From positions 1 to 46,692 of IMG/VR virus record IMGVR_UViG_3300035183_000067: a DNA stretch of 46,692 bases. One strand, 5' to 3'. Below the pieces are notes generated by a model. The model was not told the origin of the DNA. It saw only the letters and a list, made by a program, of their open reading frames with translations, and searched no databases. Positions 8,396-15,742 of the stretch are shown here, one piece after another. The translations under genes were made by a program, and so were the position numbers. This stretch comes from a virus. Position 1 is the stretch's first letter, and each line of letters begins with the position of its first letter.

Positions 8396-9082
8396 ATGGC
8401 TGGTCGTCCTATCAATTTCACTAATGGTATTTCTACTGTTTCCAAAATCAAACCTCTTGGGGATTTTCCTCTCCCTGACCCGTTCCATTCTAGCAGCAAT
8501 GACAATCTTGGCGTTGCTCACTACGCGCACGATTTCCTTACTACAACCACTTCTGACTATACTGTAACTGGTACTGGTTCAACGTTTGCCCTTACCAATG
8601 CAGTTGGGGGAGCTGCTATCCTCACTCCCGGGGGCGCAACTACTGCTTCGTCTGCCTACAAGACGAACACATTTCTCCAGTTTTCTCAAGGGAAGAGAGC
8701 GTGGTTTGCTTCTAGGTTTATGATCTCTTCTGTGACTGGTCCGACTGCCTATGTTGGATTGCAGGCAGGGAGCTCTACTGCTGATGGTCTGTGGTTTGCG
8801 ATGGCTTCGGGTGGAGCGTTCAATCTGGTCTCTACTGTGTCTTCTACTGCTACTACTCTGGCTTCCGGGGTAGCAACTGCTGCTAATGCTACTTGGATTG
8901 AATTGGCTTTCTATTACAACGGCACTGACGTGTTGGTTTTCGCTAATGGCAATCTGGTAGCTCGTGCGCTTTCTCCTACTCTGACTTCTGCTCTTCTTTC
9001 TCCTGTGTTCCAAATTACTCCTACGGCAACCCAAACTCTGACTGTGGACTTCGTTTTGGCTGCTTTTGAGATGAATAGATAA
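8396..9082 (+). CDS. Beta-sandwich virion (decoration/fibre-like) protein
   Basis: 228-aa low-charge protein starting MAGRPINFTNG. Residues about 45-228 alternate short strands rich in Thr, Ser, Ala and Val. They include FASRFMISSVTGPTAYVGLQ and WIELAFYYNGTDVLVFANG, a pattern like concanavalin/jelly-roll sandwich domains in capsid decoration proteins. TAGGAG precedes the ATG. The precise role is unproven. Confidence 0.6.
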   Translation: MAGRPINFTNGISTVSKIKPLGDFPLPDPFHSSSNDNLGVAHYAHDFLTTTTSDYTVTGTGSTFALTNAVGGAAILTPGGATTASSAYKTNTFLQFSQGKRAWFASRFMISSVTGPTAYVGLQAGSSTADGLWFAMASGGAFNLVSTVSSTATTLASGVATAANATWIELAFYYNGTDVLVFANGNLVARALSPTLTSALLSPVFQITPTATQTLTVDFVLAAFEMNR

Positions 9083-9084
9083 TT

Positions 9085-9354
9085 ATGCCTAGCTCTCCAA
9101 ACTACGTAAGGGATTACAAGCAAGAATATAAATCCCAGCACGCTTCTGAAAAAGCCAAGAAACATCGAGCGGCTAGAAACAAAGCTCGTAGGGAAATGGA
9201 GAGGCAAGGACGTGTCCATAAGGGAGATGGCCGTGACGTGGATCACAAGCGGCCTCTCTCTAAAGGCGGGAGTAATAGCAAGAGCAACCTAAGGGTTGTC
9301 TCAAGAGAAAAGAATAGAAGTTTTAAGAGAAATAAAGACGGGAGTATTGCATAA
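9085..9354 (+). CDS. HNH endonuclease
   Basis: 89-aa basic protein. The N-terminal ~45 residues are a Lys/Arg/His-rich helix. The C-terminal half holds the HNH signature GRDVDHKRPLSKGG followed by SNLRVVSREKNRSFK, including the D-H pair and the Asn. HNH proteins next to packaging or capsid genes often assist terminase cleavage, but this one lies 6 kb downstream of terL and could also be a homing-type nuclease. Its stop overlaps the next ATG. Confidence 0.8.
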   Translation: MPSSPNYVRDYKQEYKSQHASEKAKKHRAARNKARREMERQGRVHKGDGRDVDHKRPLSKGGSNSKSNLRVVSREKNRSFKRNKDGSIA

Positions 9355-9758
9355 TGGCTAATGCTGTTACTACGCAAGTCCTTGTTGACGGGCCGAGAAA
9401 TGTGATTATCAAAGTGGATGGTTATCTGGATACTTCTGATTATCCTGCCTCTGCTATTGCTGATCCATCTACTCTTAGCTACGTTGACAATGGAAATACT
9501 TATAGAGCCTCTCAACTGAGAATAGATAGAATTATTTATGCTATTGATGAGGGGCTTGTTGTTACTCTTTTGTGGGATGCCACTACGCCAGTAAGAGTTG
9601 TTGACCTTGCAAGATCAGGACACATGGAGTTTCAAAAAGGGCAAGGACTCCAAAATAATGCTGGTGCTGGCAAGACAGGGAAAATTCTGCTTTCTACTGA
9701 AGGATGGGGTTCTGGTATTAAAGAGTTTACTCTTTACCTTGAGCTAGTGAAACAATAA
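9354..9758 (+). CDS. Hypothetical virion protein
   Basis: 134-aa beta-rich protein (VLVDGPRNVIIKVDGYLDT near the N-terminus, IKEFTLYLELVKQ at the C-terminus). The pattern is a recurring small structural-protein type near capsid genes in phages. No enzymatic motif is visible. Overlap of ATG with the HNH stop suggests coupling. Confidence 0.7.
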   Translation: MANAVTTQVLVDGPRNVIIKVDGYLDTSDYPASAIADPSTLSYVDNGNTYRASQLRIDRIIYAIDEGLVVTLLWDATTPVRVVDLARSGHMEFQKGQGLQNNAGAGKTGKILLSTEGWGSGIKEFTLYLELVKQ

Positions 9759-9760
9759 AT

Positions 9761-10090
9761 ATGGGGCGTTATGATTATTATAAGCCCGGAGATTGGAACG
9801 CCATCTGTGAAGTTTGTGGCCAGAAGTTCAAGGCATCCAAACTGAAAAGAAGGTGGGACGGTCTCCTTGTCTGTAAAAAAGATTGGGAGCCGAGGCATCC
9901 GCAAGACTTTGTAAGAGGAGTTAAAGACAAGCAATCAGTTCCTTTCACAAGGAAAGAACCTCCAGATTCAGTAGTAATGTTGTGTGGTCCTTGTGAAAGA
10001 TCAGCAGTAGCTGGGATTGGAGTTGCCGGATGCTCTGTGGCAGGAAATCTTCTTTCTCCAGATGAAATTCTTGTCTGTCTAGGAATGTAA
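9761..10090 (+). CDS. Zinc-ribbon protein, hypothetical
   Basis: 109-aa protein with a CEVCGQKF knuckle near residue 16, a second Cys in LLVCKKDW at about residue 38 and a C-terminal pair MLCGPCE. The Cys pattern predicts zinc binding. The YDYYKPGDWNAICEVCG start is common in small proteins of phage structural operons. The role is unknown. It directly precedes the tail-fibre gene. Confidence 0.7.
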   Translation: MGRYDYYKPGDWNAICEVCGQKFKASKLKRRWDGLLVCKKDWEPRHPQDFVRGVKDKQSVPFTRKEPPDSVVMLCGPCERSAVAGIGVAGCSVAGNLLSPDEILVCLGM

Positions 10091-10094
10091 TAGA

Positions 10095-10928
10095 ATGCCT
10101 AGTACTACTTTTGTAGATAACTTTACTGTTATAACTGCTCAATGGCTGAATGAAGTCAACACTCTTGTGTGGGGAGTGTTCAATGGAGCAACCACTGCTG
10201 CTGCGGCAAGAGCAAGCATTAATGCCGCACAAGCTGGTGCTAATACTGACATTACCTCTCTAAACTCTCCCAATATTGGAGCAGCTACTGCCACTACTCC
10301 ATCATCTGGGGATAATAGTACAAGAGTTGCTACAACTGCCTTTGTAGCTACTGCTTCTGTGGCTAATGCAACCAATCTTACTGGCACCTCAATTTCCAAT
10401 ATTCCCACCTCCGCCCTTGGAAGCGGAACGGCGGACAATACTGTATTCCTTCGCGGAGATCGAACTTGGGCAGCAGCAACGCCAGCAATCGCATCCACAG
10501 CAGAAGCGCAGGCCGGCACCGATAACACCAAAATGATGACGCCTCTGCGGGTGAGGGATGCATTCAATGCCAGCGGTTCAGCTCCGGTTTATGCCTGCCG
10601 GGCATGGGTGAATTTCGATGGGACAACGACGACCCCGACGATTCGAGCAAGCGGTAACGTAAGCAGCGTCACAAAGAATGGGGCAGGCGACTATACGATA
10701 AACTTCGCTACGGCTTTGCCGGACACCAACTATGTGATTTGTGGCGCGATAAATAGCTACGGCTCGTCAATAGCAAACGGAATGGGGCCGTTAATTGCCT
10801 CTTCGTCAGGTTTCTCATCTAGTCCTGCTTTAATGACGACCACGCAAGTTAGGATACTTGTTGGCGGCGTGAGTGGGATAGCCACAACAAGCGATGTTTC
10901 AACTTGCCTGATCGCTGCATTTAGATAG
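10095..10928 (+). CDS. Tail fibre / receptor-binding protein (mosaic)
   Basis: 277-aa fibre protein. The N-terminal ~95 residues (FVDNFTVITAQWLNEVNTLV and an Ala/Thr/Ser/Asn-rich shaft) are AT-rich like the rest of the phage. From about base 10390 the DNA becomes markedly GC-rich. The C-terminal knob (APVYACRAWVNFDGT, TLPDTNY-type strands) resembles receptor-binding tips of proteobacterial prophage fibres. This suggests the host-recognition tip was swapped in by recombination while the virion-attachment part was kept. Confidence 0.82.
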   Translation: MPSTTFVDNFTVITAQWLNEVNTLVWGVFNGATTAAAARASINAAQAGANTDITSLNSPNIGAATATTPSSGDNSTRVATTAFVATASVANATNLTGTSISNIPTSALGSGTADNTVFLRGDRTWAAATPAIASTAEAQAGTDNTKMMTPLRVRDAFNASGSAPVYACRAWVNFDGTTTTPTIRASGNVSSVTKNGAGDYTINFATALPDTNYVICGAINSYGSSIANGMGPLIASSSGFSSSPALMTTTQVRILVGGVSGIATTSDVSTCLIAAFR

Positions 10929-10936
10929 GAGTGGGC

Positions 10937-11185
10937 ATGTCAAAAGTAATCATTTACAAGCAAGACAACGGCATCCCTGCCATCATCGTCCCAACTCAAG
11001 AGGCAATAGATCGATACGGCATCATGGCGGTTGCCATCAAGGATGTTCCGGCGGGGAAGCCGTTCAAGATCATCGACGCAAGCGAACTGCCGCAGGGCAT
11101 TCCGCAAGAGGCGTGGGAGATTGACGAGGCCGAGCTGACCGATGGCATTGGTGGTGAGTCCAACGAATTTCCGGAGGGCGTATGA
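10937..11185 (+). CDS. Fibre-module accessory protein
   Basis: 82-aa acidic protein starting MSKVIIYKQDNGIPAIIVP. ATG 10937 is preferred over the in-frame GTG at 10931 because GGAG sits five bases before it. Small proteins of this kind follow tail-fibre genes in proteobacterial prophages and probably help fibre assembly. It lies wholly inside the GC-rich island and overlaps the next start by 4 bases. Confidence 0.65.
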   Translation: MSKVIIYKQDNGIPAIIVPTQEAIDRYGIMAVAIKDVPAGKPFKIIDASELPQGIPQEAWEIDEAELTDGIGGESNEFPEGV

Positions 11186-11490
11186 GCATCGTCAGGATCA
11201 ACCCGCAAAAAGTGGCCGAGAGGGCCATCGCCGAGTTCACGACAAAAGTCCAAGCTCGTCTTGATGCCTTCGCCCGCACCCGTGGGTACGATGACATCCT
11301 TTCGGCCTGCACTTACGCCACGAGCGCGAATCCCAAGTTCGCCGCCGAGGGCCAATATTGCGTGCAGGCGCGGGATGCAACGTGGGCGAAGTGCTACGAA
11401 GTTCTGAACGCTGTGCAGTCGGGCCAACGGCCCGTTCCTACGTGGGAAGAGCTTGAGGCCGAGCTTCCTCCTCTGGAGTGGCCTGCATGA
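11182..11490 (+). CDS. Fibre-module protein, tail-assembly type
   Basis: 102-aa protein (MSIVRINPQKVAERAIAEF at the start, TWEELEAELPPLEWPA at the end). The ATG overlaps the previous stop, and the stop region overlaps the next gene by 4 bases. GC content is much higher than in the flanking phage genes. The sequence style matches small proteins beside fibres in prophages of Beta- and Gammaproteobacteria. The function is unknown. Confidence 0.65.
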   Translation: MSIVRINPQKVAERAIAEFTTKVQARLDAFARTRGYDDILSACTYATSANPKFAAEGQYCVQARDATWAKCYEVLNAVQSGQRPVPTWEELEAELPPLEWPA

Positions 11491-11912
11491 AGACGATCGA
11501 GTACCACTACCCCAAACTTCCGTGGCTGGACCGGCTTCTCAATGCTTGGCCTCTGTGCCTGCATGTGGAATCCATCAAGCCGCTTTTGGAGGTCGAATAT
11601 GGCGCGAATCCAGAAAGCGCTGAGCGTCCTGCCTTCTCGGCTCTCTCCATCCGCACGGGAATGGCTTGCAGCACTCGCAGCCTGTTCCGTAATGGCCTGC
11701 TTTACCTTCGCTTGCTCTGGCCATTTGGGGTATTCGTGCATCTGCGCTGGTGTGGCGCTTGTCGTCGCGCCTTTCTGCAAGCAGGAATTGGGTGGAAATT
11801 GAATGGAAGATTCTCAATCCTGTTCCGTATCCAGTCTGACAAAAGCGCAGAAGAAGGGACTTGGGGAAGGAATGTAGGTCAGGCGAAAGGATGGGCTGCC
11901 GGGGAACATTAA
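11487..11912 (+). CDS. Hypothetical protein of GC-rich fibre island
   Basis: 141-aa protein starting MKTIEYHYPKLPWLDRLL with GGAG eight bases upstream. It has hydrophobic and aromatic segments (LLYLRLLWPFGVFVHLRW) and a soluble C-terminus ending AGEH just before the next ATG. Another good reading frame (11599-11802) is nested in it, so either or both may be expressed. The coherent C-terminal part (IGWKLNGRFSILFRIQSDKS) argues that this frame is real over its full length. Confidence 0.55.
   Translation: MKTIEYHYPKLPWLDRLLNAWPLCLHVESIKPLLEVEYGANPESAERPAFSALSIRTGMACSTRSLFRNGLLYLRLLWPFGVFVHLRWCGACRRAFLQAGIGWKLNGRFSILFRIQSDKSAEEGTWGRNVGQAKGWAAGEH
11599..11802 (+). CDS. Nested small membrane protein
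   Basis: 67-aa frame starting MARIQKALSVLPSRLSPS with GGAGG six bases before its ATG, a stronger site than that of the enclosing gene. The C-terminal two thirds is hydrophobic and Cys-rich (LAALAACSVMACFTFACSG, ICAGVALVVAPF), predicting two membrane segments. It lies entirely inside 11487-11912 in another frame. Nested membrane proteins in phages are often lysis proteins, but nothing here proves that. Confidence 0.4.
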   Translation: MARIQKALSVLPSRLSPSAREWLAALAACSVMACFTFACSGHLGYSCICAGVALVVAPFCKQELGGN

Positions 11913-12116
11913 ATGTCAGAGTCTGCTTTTTATCCTAAAACAAAACTTGGAGAAACCCTGCTAGAATTGAGACGTAATTACTTATCTTCTGGTGGCATTT
12001 TACTCTCTTCAGAGGAATTGGATAAAGAATTAAGATTACGTCGTGAGGATAAAATTTGTGACGGAGAGGATGAATCTGTGCAGTCGGTGCATCCACAATA
12101 CCGGTCTAGATGCTGA
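11913..12116 (+). CDS. Small hypothetical protein
   Basis: 67-aa charged protein (MSESAFYPKTKLGETLLEL start). AT-rich codon use returns here, marking the right edge of the GC-rich island. The ATG follows the previous stop directly. There is no recognisable family. The C-terminal 19 codons overlap the next gene. Confidence 0.6.
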   Translation: MSESAFYPKTKLGETLLELRRNYLSSGGILLSSEELDKELRLRREDKICDGEDESVQSVHPQYRSRC

Positions 12117-12246
12117 TCTGATAGTAGAAATAGATATTAAAACAGGACGAGTGATTATTCCTCCAAGTTGTGAGCTCAACATGCCGGGATTCCCGAACGC
12201 GAAGAACTGCAATGCTTTTTACGAGTTGCCGATTGATGGAGATTAA
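12058..12246 (+). CDS. Small Cys-containing hypothetical protein
   Basis: 62-aa protein with CSRC near the N-terminus and two further Cys (PPSCELN, NCNAFYE), a possible zinc site. GTG 12058 has GAGG nine bases upstream. An in-frame ATG at 12070 and GTG at 12043 are alternatives with poorer sites. The function is unknown. Confidence 0.55.
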   Translation: MTERMNLCSRCIHNTGLDADLIVEIDIKTGRVIIPPSCELNMPGFPNAKNCNAFYELPIDGD

Positions 12247-12269
12247 GGAAGCTGCTGGAGAATACTAAT

Positions 12270-12887
12270 ATGACTATCATGATCCGAAAAGGAGAGACTT
12301 TTCGCCGTGTGCTGAGACCAACAGCAAAGCCATATATTTACAAACCAATCACGGCAATTACAAAGTCTGCTCCAGTTACGATTACAGCTCCTAATCACGG
12401 TCTTGTCAGTGGGCAGCTTGTTGCTATTGTCTCCGTTAAAGGTATGGTAGAGATCAACTCTCCGCTTGACTCCAATGGAGAGCCTGAACTTACTGCATAT
12501 CGCAAGGTTACTGTAGTAGATGCCAACACCATCACCATTAACGATATCAATTCTTCAGATTTTGGAACTTATACGTCTGGAGGTTATTTGCAGTTCTTCA
12601 CCCCGATAGATATGACGGGGTGTAAGGCAAGACGCAGCATCAAAGACAGAGAAGGCGGAACACTACTGTTGAGTTTAACAACAGAGAATGGTGGTCTGGT
12701 TATTGACAACACAGCTCACACTATAACTGAAATTATTCCTGCTAGTGTTACTGAAACACTTACATGGAGTCGGGGCGTAAGTGATCTTGAATTGGTAAAT
12801 ACAGTTTCTGGGGAAGTCAGCAAAATAATTACTCATGGCGGGAGCCATATTGAGGATGTGGTGGTACTTGGTGAGATTACCACATGA
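12270..12887 (+). CDS. Structural protein with beta-rich domain
   Basis: 205-aa protein starting MTIMIRKGETFRRVLRP, a form common in baseplate/fibre-associated phage proteins. The central part (PVTITAPNHGLVSGQLVAI) is an immunoglobulin/ubiquitin-like beta domain pattern found in tail-associated proteins. GGAG nine bases upstream supports the start. The stop overlaps the next ATG. Confidence 0.65.
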   Translation: MTIMIRKGETFRRVLRPTAKPYIYKPITAITKSAPVTITAPNHGLVSGQLVAIVSVKGMVEINSPLDSNGEPELTAYRKVTVVDANTITINDINSSDFGTYTSGGYLQFFTPIDMTGCKARRSIKDREGGTLLLSLTTENGGLVIDNTAHTITEIIPASVTETLTWSRGVSDLELVNTVSGEVSKIITHGGSHIEDVVVLGEITT

Positions 12888-13384
12888 TTGAAGTAATTGA
12901 AGTTCATCCTGTCATAGTTGAAGAACTTCATGTCACGGTTGTAGAAACCGTTGACAAGCAAGTTGTATTTGTAGGGGAACAAGGTCCACAAGGACCCCCC
13001 GGACCTCAAGGTCCTCAAGGTCCTCCCGGTTCAGCAGGAGCTCAAACACTCACTATCACAGCTGCTCAAAATCTTTCTGGCCATCGGATGGTGGTCGCTA
13101 CACCGTCTGGTGCAGTCTATGCCGACCCTACCAATCCTGCGCACGCCGATGCGCTTCTCGGGCTGACCACAGGAGCTGCGTTGTCAGGAGATCAAGTAAC
13201 TGTGCTTGCAGCTGGGGAGATGGTAGAACCTTCTTGGTCTTGGACACCGGGATTGCCTTTGTATGTTACTTCTTCTGGGCTTTTGTCGCACACTCCTCCT
13301 TCTACTGGATGGGTTCAGATTGTTGCTTTGGCGGTTACTCCCACAAGTATTCTTCTGACTCCCCGTCAAAGCATCTTTCAATAG
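12884..13384 (+). CDS. Collagen-like fibre protein
   Basis: 166-aa protein. Residues about 31-47 are six collagen-type G-X-Y triplets (GPQGPPGPQGPQGPPG). They follow a short N-terminal domain and precede a beta-rich head domain. Such triplets form a trimeric rod in phage fibres. The C-terminal domain resembles that of the next gene (ITAAQNLSGHRMV versus IQASENLAAGDFV), suggesting duplication. Confidence 0.75.
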   Translation: MIEVIEVHPVIVEELHVTVVETVDKQVVFVGEQGPQGPPGPQGPQGPPGSAGAQTLTITAAQNLSGHRMVVATPSGAVYADPTNPAHADALLGLTTGAALSGDQVTVLAAGEMVEPSWSWTPGLPLYVTSSGLLSHTPPSTGWVQIVALAVTPTSILLTPRQSIFQ

Positions 13385-13399
13385 ATATAGGAGATTATT

Positions 13400-13912
13400 A
13401 TGGCTGCAAAAAAATATCTTTCGCTTAACAATGGTCGTATCCAAGAAGTCCAAGCAACTGTCGTCGGGGGTACGGCGGCACAAGATGGAAACATTGTTGC
13501 TTTGGATGCCAATGGACGACTGGACAATAGTATTATGCCAGTTGGTATCGGTGCAGATACTGCAACCATTCAAGCTAGCGAAAACCTAGCTGCTGGTGAC
13601 TTTGTGAATATTTGGAACTCTGGTGGTCCACGAGTCCGTAAAGCCGATGCTAGCACTTCTGGAAAGGAGGCTCACGGTTTCGTGCTTTCCGCAGTGTCAT
13701 CTGGGTCAAACGCTACAGTTTATTTCGAGGGAACAAACAATCAGGTTACTGGTAAGACTGTGGGGGCTCGTCAGTATCTCTCTGCCACCACTCCCGGCGC
13801 AACTACTGAAACCCCGCCCTCTGGTTCTGGGCAAGTTGTGCAATTTCTTGGGGTAGCAACGTCGGCAACTTCCATTGCTACCGAAATGGAAGACGGTATC
13901 ATTCTGGCTTAA
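13400..13912 (+). CDS. Fibre/virion protein, NGRIQE paralogue 1
   Basis: 170-aa protein starting MAAKKYLSLNNGRIQEVQ, probably a virion-attachment motif. The following domain has the same layout as the 12884 protein (QASENLAAGDFVNIWN, then a YLSATTPGATTETPPSGSG strand). AGGAG precedes the ATG. It likely forms part of a fibre or surface spike. Confidence 0.65.
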   Translation: MAAKKYLSLNNGRIQEVQATVVGGTAAQDGNIVALDANGRLDNSIMPVGIGADTATIQASENLAAGDFVNIWNSGGPRVRKADASTSGKEAHGFVLSAVSSGSNATVYFEGTNNQVTGKTVGARQYLSATTPGATTETPPSGSGQVVQFLGVATSATSIATEMEDGIILA

Positions 13913-13915
13913 ACG

Positions 13916-14530
13916 ATGGCAACCAAACGTCCACTCGTTCTATACAACGGACGAATCCAAGAGCTGCTTTCTGGGGATAATGTTCCGCAGTATCCGGATA
14001 TTGCTTATCCTAAGCGTATCTCTACTCCAAAGATTGTTGGAGATGCTGTGGGAGCGTCACTAGGAACATTGGCTTTAACAGCATCTAGGCTGTATTTCAT
14101 CCCGTTGGTCGTGCCTCGTGATGTTGCGCTGACTGGTCTTCGCATCTCTGTTACCACGGCGGCGACTGGAACAGCATCAATTGGTATTTACGATAATACT
14201 GTAATAAGTGAGGGAGATAATCCAGGATCACTGTTGGTGTCTGTAACTGGACTTGATACTGGGACAACAGGGGATAAAACTGGAACCTTGAGCTATACAC
14301 TTAAGGCAGGGACGCTTTATTGGGCGTGCATGATTGCCTCTGCCGCAGCAACGGTTCGGTCGCTGTCTTTTAATGCCCGATGTGTTGAGCTTGGACGTGT
14401 AGTTGGTAGTACGTCAAGCGCTACGCATCTCTATGCAGCAGGAAGTGGATCAACATTACCAGCAACCGCTCCCACATCTTTATCCGTTGCTGCTGGAACG
14501 TCAACTCCCGCCATATATCTTTTGGAGTAA
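13916..14530 (+). CDS. Fibre/virion protein, NGRIQE paralogue 2
   Basis: 204-aa protein whose N-terminus (MATKRPLVLYNGRIQELLSG) matches that of the preceding gene. The rest is an unrelated beta-sandwich-like domain (TAATGTASIGIYDNT, KTGTLSYTLKAGTLYW). The shared anchor with different tips suggests alternative or stacked fibre components. Confidence 0.65.
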   Translation: MATKRPLVLYNGRIQELLSGDNVPQYPDIAYPKRISTPKIVGDAVGASLGTLALTASRLYFIPLVVPRDVALTGLRISVTTAATGTASIGIYDNTVISEGDNPGSLLVSVTGLDTGTTGDKTGTLSYTLKAGTLYWACMIASAAATVRSLSFNARCVELGRVVGSTSSATHLYAAGSGSTLPATAPTSLSVAAGTSTPAIYLLE

Positions 14531-14545
14531 ACTGATTGAGGTACC

Positions 14546-15022
14546 ATGACATCAGAAATTGACACTGTCGTATATGTCTGGCGATGGTTTGACGGCGAGG
14601 ACATGATCCGTGTACTAGCAGATGGTCCTAATGCGGAAAGACCTGCTGGAGTTCCAGAGAATGCCGATCTAGTCGAACAAATTGCCGAAGCTTGGTGGGA
14701 TGAAATCATTGCCCGCGGAAAAGATAAGAGATGGCTCAAGCCACTTGCTAATATCATCGGAGATGGTCGAAAAGCAACATGGACAGTAACTGCTCGCCAA
14801 CTTCGGCTTGCACTACGAAAGGTTGGCCTTCGAGATGCAGTGGAGCAAGCTATAGCTTCCAGCGGTGATCCTGAGCTGCATGATTGGTGGGAATATTCAA
14901 CAGAGTATGATAGATATCATCCCATCGTGTCGGCTGTGTTGCCTGTGTTATCTACAGTGGCTGGCTCTCCAATCACGGAAGAAATGGTGGATAACGTCTG
15001 GGCCTTGGCGGAGACACTGTAA
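14546..15022 (+). CDS. Hypothetical protein
   Basis: 158-aa acidic, Trp-rich protein with no family I recognise (WWDEIIARGKDKRWLKP, HDWWEYSTEYDRYHP). It lies between the fibre cluster and the head-completion genes and ends directly before the next ATG. A virion assembly role is likely from context only. Confidence 0.6.
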   Translation: MTSEIDTVVYVWRWFDGEDMIRVLADGPNAERPAGVPENADLVEQIAEAWWDEIIARGKDKRWLKPLANIIGDGRKATWTVTARQLRLALRKVGLRDAVEQAIASSGDPELHDWWEYSTEYDRYHPIVSAVLPVLSTVAGSPITEEMVDNVWALAETL

Positions 15023-15742
15023 ATGTCAACTAGCGGAACTTATAGTTTCACTGTAACTAGAGACACAATTATCAATGCTGCTTTGAGAGCTCTTGGTGTT
15101 CTTGGAGCGGCTGACACAGCAACTGCAACAGACATCAAAAACTGTTCTGAGGCTCTAAATCTCATCATCAAGAATCTCTCTATTGAGGGGGCAGAGCTAT
15201 GGGCTATCGATGAAATTCAAGTTCCTTTGGTTGCTGGTGTATCTAGTTATACTATTGGTCCAACCGGGTCTGTTTATTCCCCCTATCGTCCTTTGCGTCT
15301 GATTGATTCTTGTTATATCAGAGATGCACAAGGAAATGATGTTCCTTTACAAATTATCTCTAGACAGGAATATAATCAGCTAGGTCAAAAAACTTCTCTT
15401 GGCATTGTCAATCAAATCTTCTATGATCCCCAGATTCCAGACGGAGTGTTGTATGTGTTCAATACTCCGGTAGATTCTACAAGGACCATTCATCTTGTTG
15501 TTCAACGCCCCATTCAAGACGTCTCTTCCGGAACAGATAATTTTGACCTTCCGCAAGAGTGGTTCCTCCCTTTGAAGTGGATGTTGGCAGAGGAGATTTG
15601 CTCTGAATACGGGGCATCCCAAGCTAAAACTCAACTAGCAATCAGCAAAGCTGCTTTCTATAGAGAAAGACTTCCGAATTGGAGTCAAGAAGAAGCCTCT
15701 GTGATGTTTGTTCCTGATCCAAGGATGGGCTTTTCTAGATGA
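15023..15742 (+). CDS. Head-closure adaptor, P22 gp4-like
   Basis: 239-aa protein. It begins with TRDTIINAALRALGVLG and contains ALNLIIKNLSIEGAELWA, then a beta domain and PQEWFLPLKWMLAEEIC near the C-terminus. This pattern is shared by P22 gp4-like and T7 tail-tube-A-like adaptors, which bind the portal and extend it. Length and order before the gp10-like gene agree. Confidence 0.8.
   Translation: MSTSGTYSFTVTRDTIINAALRALGVLGAADTATATDIKNCSEALNLIIKNLSIEGAELWAIDEIQVPLVAGVSSYTIGPTGSVYSPYRPLRLIDSCYIRDAQGNDVPLQIISRQEYNQLGQKTSLGIVNQIFYDPQIPDGVLYVFNTPVDSTRTIHLVVQRPIQDVSSGTDNFDLPQEWFLPLKWMLAEEICSEYGASQAKTQLAISKAAFYRERLPNWSQEEASVMFVPDPRMGFSR

Noticed and set aside
11803-11877. 24-codon frame after the nested membrane protein
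   Set aside because: No clear ribosome site, and it lies inside the larger 11487 frame, which reads coherently there.
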